Positions 1 through 8,050 of a stretch of 64,000 nt of DNA are shown here, one piece after another. The notes below the pieces were generated by a model. That model did no database searches and was not told the DNA's origin. It was given only the letters and a program-made list of their open reading frames with translations. The stretch lies in the NCBI RefSeq assembly GCF_019249215.1, contig NZ_JAESDI010000011.1, positions 62,001 to 126,000 of the forward strand, in the 5' to 3' direction. Origin of the DNA: Alteromonas lipotrueae. GTDB lineage: Bacteria; Pseudomonadota; Gammaproteobacteria; Enterobacterales; Alteromonadaceae. The position numbers and the translations under genes were made by a program. The first letter of the stretch is position 1. Each line of letters begins with the position of its first letter.

Positions 1-213
1 CTCATCAATTTGGTTTTTAAACCATCCGACCAGCATCACCATCAATACGACAAACCCAGCGAGAAGTGTATAGCCTCCATAGCCTGATTCACCTTTAGTG
101 GCTTCAATCACAAAGTTGCCCGCGCCAACGGCAATTAAAAATAGCGCCACCGCGCCTACAATAGGCCATGGGCTTTGTGCCGGTACATAATATTTCTGAT
201 ATTCTTGCTGCAT
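1..213 (-). CDS. coxC: Cytochrome c oxidase subunit III, N-terminal part (cut by window edge)
   Basis: The frame starts at the ATG whose complement is at 211-213 and stays open to the left edge, giving 71 residues. The N-terminus reads MQQEYQKYYVPAQSPWPIVG, followed by two hydrophobic helices, as in subunit III of aa3-type oxidases. A purine-rich AAGGAGAGAG sequence precedes the start. The gene follows ctaG by about 25 bases in the order coxB-coxA-ctaG-coxC, the usual proteobacterial order. Subunit III stabilises the catalytic core in the inner membrane and carries no redox centre. Only the first fifth of the gene is visible, so the call rests on this short stretch plus context. Confidence 0.85.
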   Translation of the reverse strand, partial: MQQEYQKYYVPAQSPWPIVGAVALFLIAVGAGNFVIEATKGESGYGGYTLLAGFVVLMVMLVGWFKNQIDE

Positions 214-238
214 TACTCTCTCCTTATCCCAACACCTG

Positions 239-826
239 TTATTTACCACTTTCAGGTTGAGGGACCATGTAGGGATTCGGTTTTGTTTTCATGTCACTCG
301 CTCGTGCGGTCACATCAAAAAGGGTGTATTGCACAGTAAAATAACTAATATCTTCGGGAAGCTGTGGGTCGACATAAAACTGCATGGGCATATAAGCCTC
401 GGCCCCAGCATTTAAAGGTTGTTGATTAAAACAAAAGCATTCCGTTTTATTCAAATATAGCGCTGCCATACCCGGCGACACCGATGGAATAGCTTGCGCC
501 ATCATATTGCTCGACGCTGGATTTCTTACGTAAAACGACACCGTATTAAGCTCCCCAGGGTGCACTTTCATACGACTAGTTTGCGCGCGAAATTCCCACG
601 GCATACCAGTGTTAGTGCGGGTAATAAACTCCACTGTTATCTCACGGCTTTCGTCTATTTCGATGGACTCATACACCGCTGCGGTATTCTCAGTTTTACC
701 GTTAATACCAGTAACGTCACAAAATACGTCGTAAAGTGGCACCAGGGCGAACCCAAAACCAAACATGCCAAACACAATAACGACGAGTTTTATCACCATT
801 TTGTTGTTTGCATTTGCTTGTGTCAT
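239..826 (-). CDS. ctaG: Cytochrome c oxidase assembly protein CtaG/Cox11 (copper delivery)
   Basis: This 195-residue protein belongs to the CtaG/Cox11 family, which inserts copper into the CuB site of subunit I. One N-terminal transmembrane helix (about residues 10-32) anchors a periplasmic domain. The diagnostic copper-binding motif ECFCFNQQ is visible near residue 130, and YDVFCDVTG follows the helix as in other family members. The length matches the family. It lies between coxA and coxC with short spacers and is presumably co-transcribed with them. Confidence 0.95.
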   Translation of the reverse strand: MTQANANNKMVIKLVVIVFGMFGFGFALVPLYDVFCDVTGINGKTENTAAVYESIEIDESREITVEFITRTNTGMPWEFRAQTSRMKVHPGELNTVSFYVRNPASSNMMAQAIPSVSPGMAALYLNKTECFCFNQQPLNAGAEAYMPMQFYVDPQLPEDISYFTVQYTLFDVTARASDMKTKPNPYMVPQPESGK

Positions 827-859
827 GGGTAGCTCCTTTTCTTACTTGCCCTATTTTCT

Positions 860-2473
860 CTATTTAACAACGGGCGGCGTTTCAAAGGTGTGATAGGGCG
901 CAGGAGAAGGAATTTCCCATTCTAGTCCCTCGGCACCTTCCCACACTTGGGCAGATACTGGCTCACCCTGCTTCTTACAGGCCTTAATTAACAATGCTAA
1001 GAAGATTAGTTGCGACAGCCCAAAGGCAAAGCCGCCAAGGCTTATCCACTTATTAAAGTCGGCAAACTGTAAGGCGTAGTCAGGAATACGACGTGGCATA
1101 CCAGCCAGCCCCACAAAGTGCATCGGGAAGAACAACACATTTACCGACACTAGTGAGCACCAGAAATGCCATTTTGCTAGCGCCGTGTCGTACATTTTCC
1201 CTGTCCACTTGGGTAACCAATAATACACCGCAGCCATAATCGAGAAGATGGCACCGGTGACCAGAACGTAATGGAAATGTGCGACCACGAAATAGGTATC
1301 GTGGTATTGGAAGTCCACCGGCACGATGGCCAGCATTAATCCTGACAGGCCGCCAATGGTAAACAATACGATAAACGCAATGGCAAACATCATGGGCATT
1401 TCAAAGGTTAGAGAGCCCCGCCACATAGTCGCCACCCAGTTAAAGACCTTCACGCCTGTAGGCACCGATATAAGCATAGTGGCAAACATGAAGAACATTT
1501 CCATATACACCGGCATGCCGGTGGTAAACATATGGTGAGCCCATACCACAAAGGACAACAGCGCAATAGAGCCGGTGGCATACACCATTGATGCGTAGCC
1601 AAACAGCTTCTTACGGGAAAACGTAGGGACAATTTGAGAGATAATACCGAAGGCCGGCAATATCATGATGTACACCTCAGGGTGCCCAAAGAACCAAAAG
1701 ATATGCTGGAACATAACGGGGTCACCACCACCTGCTGCATCAAAGAAGCTGGTGCCAAAGAACTTATCCGTCAGTACCATGGTGACCGCCCCCGCTAACA
1801 CAGGCATAACAGCAATAAGCAAGAAAGCAGTAATAAGCCAAGTCCACACGAATAAAGGCATTTTCATCCACGTCATACCGGGGGCACGCATGTTGAATAT
1901 GGTCACAATGACGTTAATAGCCCCCATAATGGATGAGATACCCATGATATGTACCGAGAACACAAACAATGCGGTTGAGTCACCACTGTAGGTGGTAGAA
2001 AGCGGTGCATAGAAGGTCCAACCAAATGCCGGGCCGCCGCCCTCTAAAAATAGCGAGCTAAGCAAAATAAGAAAGGCGCCAGGTAATATCCAAAAACTCC
2101 AGTTATTCATTCGCGGCAGCGCCATGTCTGGTGCACCTATCATCATAGGAATTAGCCAGTTTGCAAGCCCCGTAAAGGCTGGCATTACCGCACCAAATAC
2201 CATGATAAGGCCGTGCACAGTCGTCATTTGATTAAAGAAGTTTGGCTCAACAATTTGTAATCCAGGCTGAAATAGCTCAGCACGGATCACCATTGCCATG
2301 GCGCCACCAATCAAAAACATGATAAAGGCGAACCATAAATACAACGTGCCTATATCTTTGTGGTTAGTGGTAAACAACCATCGGGTTATTCCTTTTGGAA
2401 TATGGCTATGATGGTCATGATCTTCGTGATGCGCCGAGGTATCCGGCGCAATGACATCAGTTGCTTTACTCAT
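860..2473 (-). CDS. coxA: Cytochrome c oxidase subunit I (aa3-type)
   Basis: This 537-residue heme-copper oxidase subunit I reduces O2 at a heme a3/CuB centre and pumps protons across the inner membrane. About twelve hydrophobic helices are apparent. Signature segments include WFFGHPEVYIMILP (CuB histidine and cross-linked tyrosine), WAHHMFTTGM (the CuB His pair) and VAHFHYVLVTGAIF (heme ligands). The first 25 residues are histidine- and aspartate-rich (HHEDHDHHSH), an N-terminal extension of unknown use. It begins 9 bases after the coxB stop, so the two are co-transcribed. Confidence 0.98.
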   Translation of the reverse strand: MSKATDVIAPDTSAHHEDHDHHSHIPKGITRWLFTTNHKDIGTLYLWFAFIMFLIGGAMAMVIRAELFQPGLQIVEPNFFNQMTTVHGLIMVFGAVMPAFTGLANWLIPMMIGAPDMALPRMNNWSFWILPGAFLILLSSLFLEGGGPAFGWTFYAPLSTTYSGDSTALFVFSVHIMGISSIMGAINVIVTIFNMRAPGMTWMKMPLFVWTWLITAFLLIAVMPVLAGAVTMVLTDKFFGTSFFDAAGGGDPVMFQHIFWFFGHPEVYIMILPAFGIISQIVPTFSRKKLFGYASMVYATGSIALLSFVVWAHHMFTTGMPVYMEMFFMFATMLISVPTGVKVFNWVATMWRGSLTFEMPMMFAIAFIVLFTIGGLSGLMLAIVPVDFQYHDTYFVVAHFHYVLVTGAIFSIMAAVYYWLPKWTGKMYDTALAKWHFWCSLVSVNVLFFPMHFVGLAGMPRRIPDYALQFADFNKWISLGGFAFGLSQLIFLALLIKACKKQGEPVSAQVWEGAEGLEWEIPSPAPYHTFETPPVVK

Positions 2474-2482
2474 TACGCACTC

Positions 2483-3658
2483 CTAGTTCCCATTAACGAC
2501 GGCGTTAACATCTTTAGCCTGCACCATATCACCCGTGTTATTGCCCCACGCATTTCGTTCGTAGGTCACCACAGCCGCAATGTCTTTCAGGCTTAACATT
2601 TTTCCGAACGCCTGCATGGCCGTACCGGTTTTACCGTTCAACACAATATCAATATGTGCAGTTTGGTCTTCAAGTACCATCTCACTGCCTTTAAGCGCAG
2701 GGAAAACTCCGGGTAACCCTTCGCCGTTAGGCATATGGCAAGCCGCACAAGTGGCGTTGTAAACCCGCTTACCTTCATCCATAAGTTCGTCCATCGACAT
2801 ATTCATCGACAGTAGACGTTGCTCTTCTTCTTTCGCTTGGCGAGCTGCTTCTTCTTGTTCATTCATCCAAGCATCAAATTCGGCAGGCTCTTTAGCAATG
2901 ACCACAACCGGCATAAAGCCATGATCTTTTCCGCAAAGCTCGGCACACTGTCCACGATAAATACCTGGCTCGTTCACCTTTGCCCACGACTCATTAATAA
3001 ACCCAGGATTAGCATCTTTTTTCACTGCAAAGTCCGGTACCCACCACGAGTGAATAACGTCATCAGAGGTGATAAGAAAGCGCACTTTTTGCCCTGTGGG
3101 GATCACCAACGGACGGTCGACTTCCAACAGATAGTTCGCGCCTTTTTCGAATTTGTTTTCAATTTGCTCTCGTTGCGTCGCCATTAACGAATAAAACTCA
3201 ACGTCTCTGTCCATATACCGGTAATGCCACTTCCACTGAGATCCAGTAACGACAACGGTAAGATCAGGTTCACTGGTATCTTCCATCGCAATAAGGGTTT
3301 TAGCAGCAGGAATAGCCATAAGAATAAGAATGATGAATGGCACTACTGTCCATGCAATTTCCACTTTTACATTTTCATGGAAGTGAGCGGGCTTAGCGCC
3401 TCTGGATTTACGGTGCAAGTACATTGAGGCAAACATAACCCCAAAAACCGCAACAGCGATTGCGATACAGATAAAGAACATCAACATATGGAGGTCGTAT
3501 ACTTGACCACTTATGTCTGTTGCGCCTCGGCGCAAATTTATGGAAGAGCCTTCGCCCGTTGCTGCATCAGCAAACAGTAGTGGCGAGGTAAGCAAAAGTG
3601 GAAGCCCGTAAAGCCACTTTGTCGCTTGTGTCGCCGCTTGTGTCGTTACTCGTTTCAC
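2483..3658 (-). CDS. coxB: Cytochrome c oxidase subunit II with fused C-terminal cytochrome c domain
   Basis: This 391-residue subunit II accepts electrons at the binuclear CuA centre and passes them to subunit I. The start is a GTG (complement at 3656-3658) preceded by a GGAGG ribosome site 6 bases upstream. A signal-like hydrophobic N-terminus is followed by two membrane helices (about residues 55-80 and 100-122). The cupredoxin domain carries the CuA motif CAELCGKDHGFMP near residue 240. The C-terminal third holds a CAACH heme c site near residue 305 and a distal methionine (TAMQAFG). The fused cytochrome makes it a caa3-like subunit II. It is the first gene of the visible operon. Confidence 0.97.
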   Translation of the reverse strand: MKRVTTQAATQATKWLYGLPLLLTSPLLFADAATGEGSSINLRRGATDISGQVYDLHMLMFFICIAIAVAVFGVMFASMYLHRKSRGAKPAHFHENVKVEIAWTVVPFIILILMAIPAAKTLIAMEDTSEPDLTVVVTGSQWKWHYRYMDRDVEFYSLMATQREQIENKFEKGANYLLEVDRPLVIPTGQKVRFLITSDDVIHSWWVPDFAVKKDANPGFINESWAKVNEPGIYRGQCAELCGKDHGFMPVVVIAKEPAEFDAWMNEQEEAARQAKEEEQRLLSMNMSMDELMDEGKRVYNATCAACHMPNGEGLPGVFPALKGSEMVLEDQTAHIDIVLNGKTGTAMQAFGKMLSLKDIAAVVTYERNAWGNNTGDMVQAKDVNAVVNGN

Positions 3659-4111
3659 TCAACACCTCCGTTATAACAGAAGCATTAACGCATTAGATGC
3701 GCTGCGCTTCTGGCAACTGATACTCGAAATCCAACTTTTAACTTAACTGCCTAGCTTTAGTTGTAAAACAAAGTTACAGCTATTGTTATTATTTTGTTAA
3801 ATACAGTATAAGAATTGCTCAATAAAACGCACAAGTCTAGTCTTTTCTAAGAAAAAACAATTGCAGCGTTTAATTTTTAATCAACGCGGTATGACAGAGA
3901 AGTGAATGACGTCACAGCGCATGGACGTTACACGGGTATTTAGCGAGCCCGTTTGAAACGCTCATTTTGAACGAGATGGGCGAATAGAAGTTGGCAATAA
4001 GTTTCTTATAATCAAAAGGTAGTTACGCACTTATGATTGTTTTTCAAACAAAACAGATGACTAAAATAGCGCTAGTTAGCACTAAAAAAGGTGACATAAA
4101 TAGGAGAAAAT
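3659..4111. other. Intergenic region upstream of coxB
   Basis: This stretch of about 450 bases has no convincing gene. It must hold the minus-strand promoter of the cytochrome oxidase operon, with a strong GGAGG ribosome site at its edge, but I cannot pick a clear -35/-10 pair. The part around 3740-3900 is AT-rich. No RNA gene or repeat was recognised. Confidence 0.5.
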
Positions 4112-4189
4112 ATGCGGGAGCGGTATCTGGTGGCTTTTGAGGGATTTCTTAGACTTAAATACGATTATTGTGTAAGCAAGGTATGGTAA
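4112..4189 (+). CDS. Possible 25-residue small protein
   Basis: A short frame beginning MRERYLVAFEGFLRLKYDYC has an excellent ribosome site, AGGAG, five bases before the ATG. It ends ten bases before the hairpin at 4199-4220, which could terminate it. The peptide is basic and aromatic with an amphipathic look. It is convergent with lexA. No homology can be assessed here. Chance is a real alternative, because short frames with a good Shine-Dalgarno sequence occur randomly. Confidence 0.25.
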   Translation: MRERYLVAFEGFLRLKYDYCVSKVW

Positions 4190-4195
4190 ACATAC

Positions 4196-4220
4196 AAAAA
4201 AGCGGCCTATAAGCCGCTTT
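4196..4220 (-). terminator. Rho-independent terminator of lexA
   Basis: An 8-bp perfect stem (4199-4206 with 4213-4220, AAAGCGGC/GCCGCTTT) has a 6-base loop. On the minus strand it is followed by a run of six T, 22 bases after the lexA stop. The plus-strand tail (TTTCTTT) is weaker but could serve the small convergent frame. Confidence 0.85.
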
Positions 4221-4241
4221 CTTTACTAAATAGCTAAAAGG

Positions 4242-4868
4242 TTACATCCAATCAGCATTTCGAATAACACCAACGGCAATCCCTTCAATGGAAAAAGGCT
4301 CTGACGCTAAGTCGACTTTAATCGGTGAAAACTCGTCATTTTCGGCATGAAGCAATACTTCGCGGCCACGCTTTTCAAGGCGTTTAACAGTAACGTCCTC
4401 ATCGACACGTGCTACTACCACCTGCCCATTATGGACATCCGTCGTGCGGTGCACGGCTAACAAGTCACCATCAAGTATACCAATGTCTTTCATACTCATA
4501 CCGCTTACACGAAGTAAGAAGTCGGCGTGAGGCTGAAACAGGGCAGGGTCGACCTTATAATGAGACTCTATATGCTCTTGCGCTAGAATAGGCTCGCCCG
4601 CAGCCACTCGGCCAATAAGAGGAAGGCCTTCTTCTTCAGGGGCTTCATCTTCAAGAGGAATATTAAGTTTAATACCACGAGAAGTGCCTGGAAGGATTTC
4701 GATGACGCCTTTACGGGCCAACGCTTTTAAATGTTCTTCAGCGGCATTCGCAGAACGAAAACCTAAATGACGGGCAATTTCTGCACGGGTAGGCGGCATG
4801 CCAGTTTCGAGCATCGTTGTTTTTATAAGCTCGAGAACTTCTGTTTGTCTTGCTGTGAGTGGGCGCAT
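4242..4868 (-). CDS. lexA: LexA, SOS-response repressor and self-cleaving protease
   Basis: This 208-residue repressor of DNA-damage genes cleaves itself when stimulated by RecA filaments. The N-terminal winged helix starts [15 protein letters not shown], and the recognition region [20 protein letters not shown] is typical. The cleavage site is Ala90-Gly91 (RVAAGEP). The catalytic Ser is in SGMSM (about 125) and the Lys in TVKRLEKRG (about 162). Two LexA boxes lie directly upstream, so autoregulation is expected. The gene is alone, with its own terminator. Confidence 0.98.
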   Translation of the reverse strand: MRPLTARQTEVLELIKTTMLETGMPPTRAEIARHLGFRSANAAEEHLKALARKGVIEILPGTSRGIKLNIPLEDEAPEEEGLPLIGRVAAGEPILAQEHIESHYKVDPALFQPHADFLLRVSGMSMKDIGILDGDLLAVHRTTDVHNGQVVVARVDEDVTVKRLEKRGREVLLHAENDEFSPIKVDLASEPFSIEGIAVGVIRNADWM

Positions 4869-4875
4869 AAAAGAC

Positions 4876-4891
4876 CTGTCTGTCTATACAG
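4876..4891 (-). promoter_or_regulatory. LexA (SOS) box 1 of lexA
   Basis: CTGTCTGTCTATACAG fits the gammaproteobacterial consensus CTGT-N8-ACAG exactly at both half-sites. It lies 8 bases upstream of the lexA start codon, as expected for autoregulation. Confidence 0.9.
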
Positions 4892-4894
4892 TTC

Positions 4895-4910
4895 CTGTAA
4901 GTATATACAC
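4895..4910 (-). promoter_or_regulatory. LexA (SOS) box 2 of lexA
   Basis: CTGTAAGTATATACAC matches CTGT-N8-ACAG except for the last base. It sits 19 bases from box 1, so the boxes lie on about the same helix face. E. coli lexA also carries two adjacent boxes. Confidence 0.75.
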
Positions 4911-4974
4911 CTAAAAGGAAATGACAAGCACTAAGCGTTGCAAAGCATGTTTTTTACTCAGGCCAAATTACAAC

Positions 4975-5001
4975 AAAAAAGCGACCATTAAAGGCCGCTT
5001 T
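4975..5001 (-). terminator. Rho-independent terminator of the TonB receptor gene
   Basis: The stem 4978-4986 with 4993-5001 (nine positions, one A-C mismatch) has a 6-base loop. It is followed on the minus strand by six T. It lies 25 bases past the stop of the receptor gene and insulates it from lexA. Confidence 0.8.
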
Positions 5002-5025
5002 ATCTATCACTACTATTCAGCGTGA

Positions 5026-7140
5026 CTAAAATTTATATTGCAAACTCACGCGCGCATTAAGCGGCTCGCCGGTGGCAATATTGTTGTCGTTATGTGCTGA
5101 TGGGAAATAGTCTTCGTCGAATACGTTTTCCACATTTAGCTGAATTTTAATGTCTTCGCTGTAATCGTAATACACTGCAGCGTCTACGCGAACAAAATCA
5201 GGTAGTTCGACGGTATTGTTTAAAGACGCGTACTGCTCAGATTGATAAATCACGCCTAATGCAACACGCCATTTATCGTTTACTTCATATTGGTTCCATA
5301 ACGTCAGCATGTGTTCTGGTAGCTGTGCTAAATCACGGTTCGCCAATGCGCCATCTACAATGCGGCCCATTTCTTCGCCATCAAGGTTGCTATACCCAGC
5401 ATTTATTACCCAACGCTCTGAAAGCTTGCCCACCACCTGCACTTCAAAACCTTTGGTTTCGGTGCCGGTTAAAATAGACGCTTCTGGATTGTTAGGATCT
5501 TGCGCTGTGCCATTTTCACGTTCAACTTCAAATGCCGCTGCTGTTACGCTAAGTGAGTCAGAGAAATTCCACTTTACGCCAATTTCTTTATTTTCAAATT
5601 CTTCAGCTTCCAGCGCTTGGCTTGTAAGCGACAGAGAAAGGAATTGGTCACCTGAACGAGGTAAAAACGATTTGCTGTAACTGGCATAAATCGAAACAGA
5701 TTCCGCTGGCTTGTAAATTAGGCCTGCACGGGGTGACACTTGTGAATCAGAACTAGATAGGAAACCGCTGTTACCATCGTCAGCACCGTTAGCCACTTCA
5801 ATAGTGTCTACCACATCGATATCAAAATTATCGTAGCGAAGACCGGCCACCACAATCCAATGCTCGTTAAGCTTAATTTCATCTTGCACGAAGGCTGAGG
5901 TAAAGGTGACGTCTGATGCACGATTTCTTACCGGATCTGTCAGCGTCATTGACGGAATAACCAGGGGGTCGCTAAACACGAAGGATACTTGGTCGTCTTG
6001 ACTGTCTGCAAAAAACGCATCACGACGAGCATTTTCTGTATCTTGGCTGCCGTACTCCATTCCTGTTAGTAAGGTATGGTTAATATCACCTGTTGCAAAC
6101 TGCCCAATAAGGTTTAATTGAACCAGCGCATTTTCACGAGTGGTGGTATCACGATACCCATCTAACGTAACCGTGCCTGCATCAGCGTCAAAGTTAACGG
6201 GGTACAAGTTTTGGTAAGCTTTATCATAATCAGCAAACTGAACGGTACCGTTCAAGTTCCAATTTTGCGATAGTGCATGATCAACACGAACACGGGCAAT
6301 ATGCGCTTCAAGGGTAGTATTGTTGAAGTCTGGATCACCAAAGTAGGTGTCGTCAAAGCCTTCAAGCGGTGCACCATCTAATGAGGGTATACCTCTATCG
6401 ACTAAACGATCATCATTTACGTATTCGTAAGATGCAACCACCGTGGTGTCGTCGTTAGCCATCCATGTATAAGTTGGGTTAATGGCGTAACGTTCACCAT
6501 CTTTAAAATCACGATGATTATCAATACTGTCAAACACACCGTTAAAACGAAAAGCATTATTAGCATCTATGGCTTTATTGGTATCAACACTAATAGAACC
6601 AGCGCCAAAGGTATCAATACCTGCTGACAGTGTGGTGAAATCTTCTGCGCTACTGGCCACTTTAGTCACACGGTTAACTACGCCACCGCCTCCACCACGG
6701 CCGAATAGTAAGGCGTTCGCGCCTCGTAATATTTCTACACGCTCTAGGTTATACAATGGGCGAAAGTACTGAACGTCGTCACGAAGACCATCAACAAAAA
6801 AGTCGGCGGTGGTGTTCTGACCACGAATAGTCACCTGATCGCGATGGTCTTCACCTAGGCCAATGCTCACACCTGGGGTGTATTGCATAACATCGGCAAT
6901 ACTAAACAATGCTTGCTCTGAAATTTGTTCTGCGCTTACAACAGATACTGACTGGGGCACGTTAACCAATAATGTAGGGGTTTTAACCGCTGTGGCGACT
7001 TGTTGACCAAAGAATGCGCCGCGTACGGTAATACGTTCAACGCTTTCATCTGACTCAGCCATATCGTCTTGTGCGAATGCAGATGTGCCATAAAGAGCTA
7101 AAAGAACAGCAGTAGAAATAGTTGCTTTACCAAGTTTCAA
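5026..7140 (-). CDS. TonB-dependent siderophore receptor
   Basis: This 704-residue outer-membrane receptor has a clear signal peptide (cleavage after about residue 23, TSAFA-QDD). A plug domain follows with the pattern NVPQSVSVVSAEQI and RGANALLFGRGGGGGVVN. A 22-strand barrel ends in the outer-membrane C-terminal signature SLQYKF. The plug sequence is of the catecholate/hydroxamate siderophore type (Fiu, FhuE and BfrD relatives). It imports ferric siderophores using TonB-ExbBD energy. The substrate cannot be assigned. It is monocistronic, and iron control is likely but the upstream Fur-box candidate is weak. Confidence 0.92.
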   Translation of the reverse strand: MKLGKATISTAVLLALYGTSAFAQDDMAESDESVERITVRGAFFGQQVATAVKTPTLLVNVPQSVSVVSAEQISEQALFSIADVMQYTPGVSIGLGEDHRDQVTIRGQNTTADFFVDGLRDDVQYFRPLYNLERVEILRGANALLFGRGGGGGVVNRVTKVASSAEDFTTLSAGIDTFGAGSISVDTNKAIDANNAFRFNGVFDSIDNHRDFKDGERYAINPTYTWMANDDTTVVASYEYVNDDRLVDRGIPSLDGAPLEGFDDTYFGDPDFNNTTLEAHIARVRVDHALSQNWNLNGTVQFADYDKAYQNLYPVNFDADAGTVTLDGYRDTTTRENALVQLNLIGQFATGDINHTLLTGMEYGSQDTENARRDAFFADSQDDQVSFVFSDPLVIPSMTLTDPVRNRASDVTFTSAFVQDEIKLNEHWIVVAGLRYDNFDIDVVDTIEVANGADDGNSGFLSSSDSQVSPRAGLIYKPAESVSIYASYSKSFLPRSGDQFLSLSLTSQALEAEEFENKEIGVKWNFSDSLSVTAAAFEVERENGTAQDPNNPEASILTGTETKGFEVQVVGKLSERWVINAGYSNLDGEEMGRIVDGALANRDLAQLPEHMLTLWNQYEVNDKWRVALGVIYQSEQYASLNNTVELPDFVRVDAAVYYDYSEDIKIQLNVENVFDEDYFPSAHNDNNIATGEPLNARVSLQYKF

Positions 7141-7173
7141 GCAAGTCTCCTCAAGTGATAATTCAAACAGTAT

Positions 7174-7188
7174 TGAAAATGATAGATA
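7174..7188 (-). promoter_or_regulatory. Weak candidate Fur box before the siderophore receptor
   Basis: TGAAAATGATAGATA matches the 7-1-7 Fur consensus (TGATAAT-N-ATTATCA) at about nine of fourteen positions, 34 bases upstream of the receptor start. The position and the target gene make sense, but the match alone is poor. Confidence 0.25.
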
Positions 7189-7422
7189 TTCTTATTTAGA
7201 GCGGATTCTAGTCAGATTTATTGGCAATTAAAAGGTGTATTAATAAAAATTAAACTTTTGTTATAAATGAATGCGTCAGCTTGACGAGACAGTCTATTGA
7301 AACAATCCTCACGAATGGAATCAGTACCCTTAATGGTATTTACGTCAAGATGACAAGTTTGCCATTAAAGCATAAAGTAAACCTTCTTCTAACTATGCTT
7401 AACCAGAGTATTGAATTCCATC

Positions 7423-7905
7423 ATGTTGCATTACCTCGACTATACCCCCGAGTTAGCCCCCCATTTCGACCGCATAAATAGAGAGTGGATAACCAAAATG
7501 TTTCATTTAGAGAGCATTGATGAGGCTGTTATTGGCTACCCACAGCGCAATATTATCGATAAGGGTGGATACATTTGGTTTGCTGAACACCCGGACTTTG
7601 GCATTGTAGGTACATGCGCATTAATGAAAAAAGGAGAAGGGGTATTCGAACTTACTAAGATGGGTGTGGTCAGTGAAGCAAGAGGATTAAAAGTAGGGGA
7701 AGGCTTGTTACAACATGTGTTGAATAACGCCCCTACCATTGCTTTTAATACATTATTTCTTTTGACGAATAAGAAGTGCGAGGCCGCCATTCATCTTTAT
7801 GAGAAAAATGGCTTTGTTCATTGTGAAGAAATCATGCAAAAGTTCGGCTGTGCCTATGAACGCTGCGACGTAGCGATGCATTACAAAGGTGCAGTTACCA
7901 ACTGA
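7423..7905 (+). CDS. GNAT-family N-acetyltransferase
   Basis: This is a protein of about 160 residues with a GNAT fold. GIVGTCALMKKGEGVFEL forms the central strands. MGVVSEARGLKVGEGLL carries the acetyl-CoA pyrophosphate loop (R-G-x-K-V-G pattern). NKKCEAAIHLYEKNGFV is the usual C-terminal motif. I chose the ATG at 7423, giving MLHYLDYTPELAPHF; a TTG four codons upstream (7411) is the alternative. The acceptor substrate is unknown. It stands alone between the siderophore receptor and plsB. Confidence 0.85.
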   Translation: MLHYLDYTPELAPHFDRINREWITKMFHLESIDEAVIGYPQRNIIDKGGYIWFAEHPDFGIVGTCALMKKGEGVFELTKMGVVSEARGLKVGEGLLQHVLNNAPTIAFNTLFLLTNKKCEAAIHLYEKNGFVHCEEIMQKFGCAYERCDVAMHYKGAVTN

Positions 7906-8050
7906 TGTATGAGTAAAAACACGCTCAATCGATTTGCTATGGCAACAATTTATACTAATGACTCTTTCAAACAGCCCCATGGCCTCTGCAAGACATTGCA
8001 CGAGATGTGGTACACTTCCCCCGTTTTAATTTCATAGGATTACAGAATTC

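Noticed and set aside
494-832. 112-codon plus-strand frame
   Set aside because: It lies entirely antisense to ctaG, which has clear family motifs, and it has no recognisable sequence.
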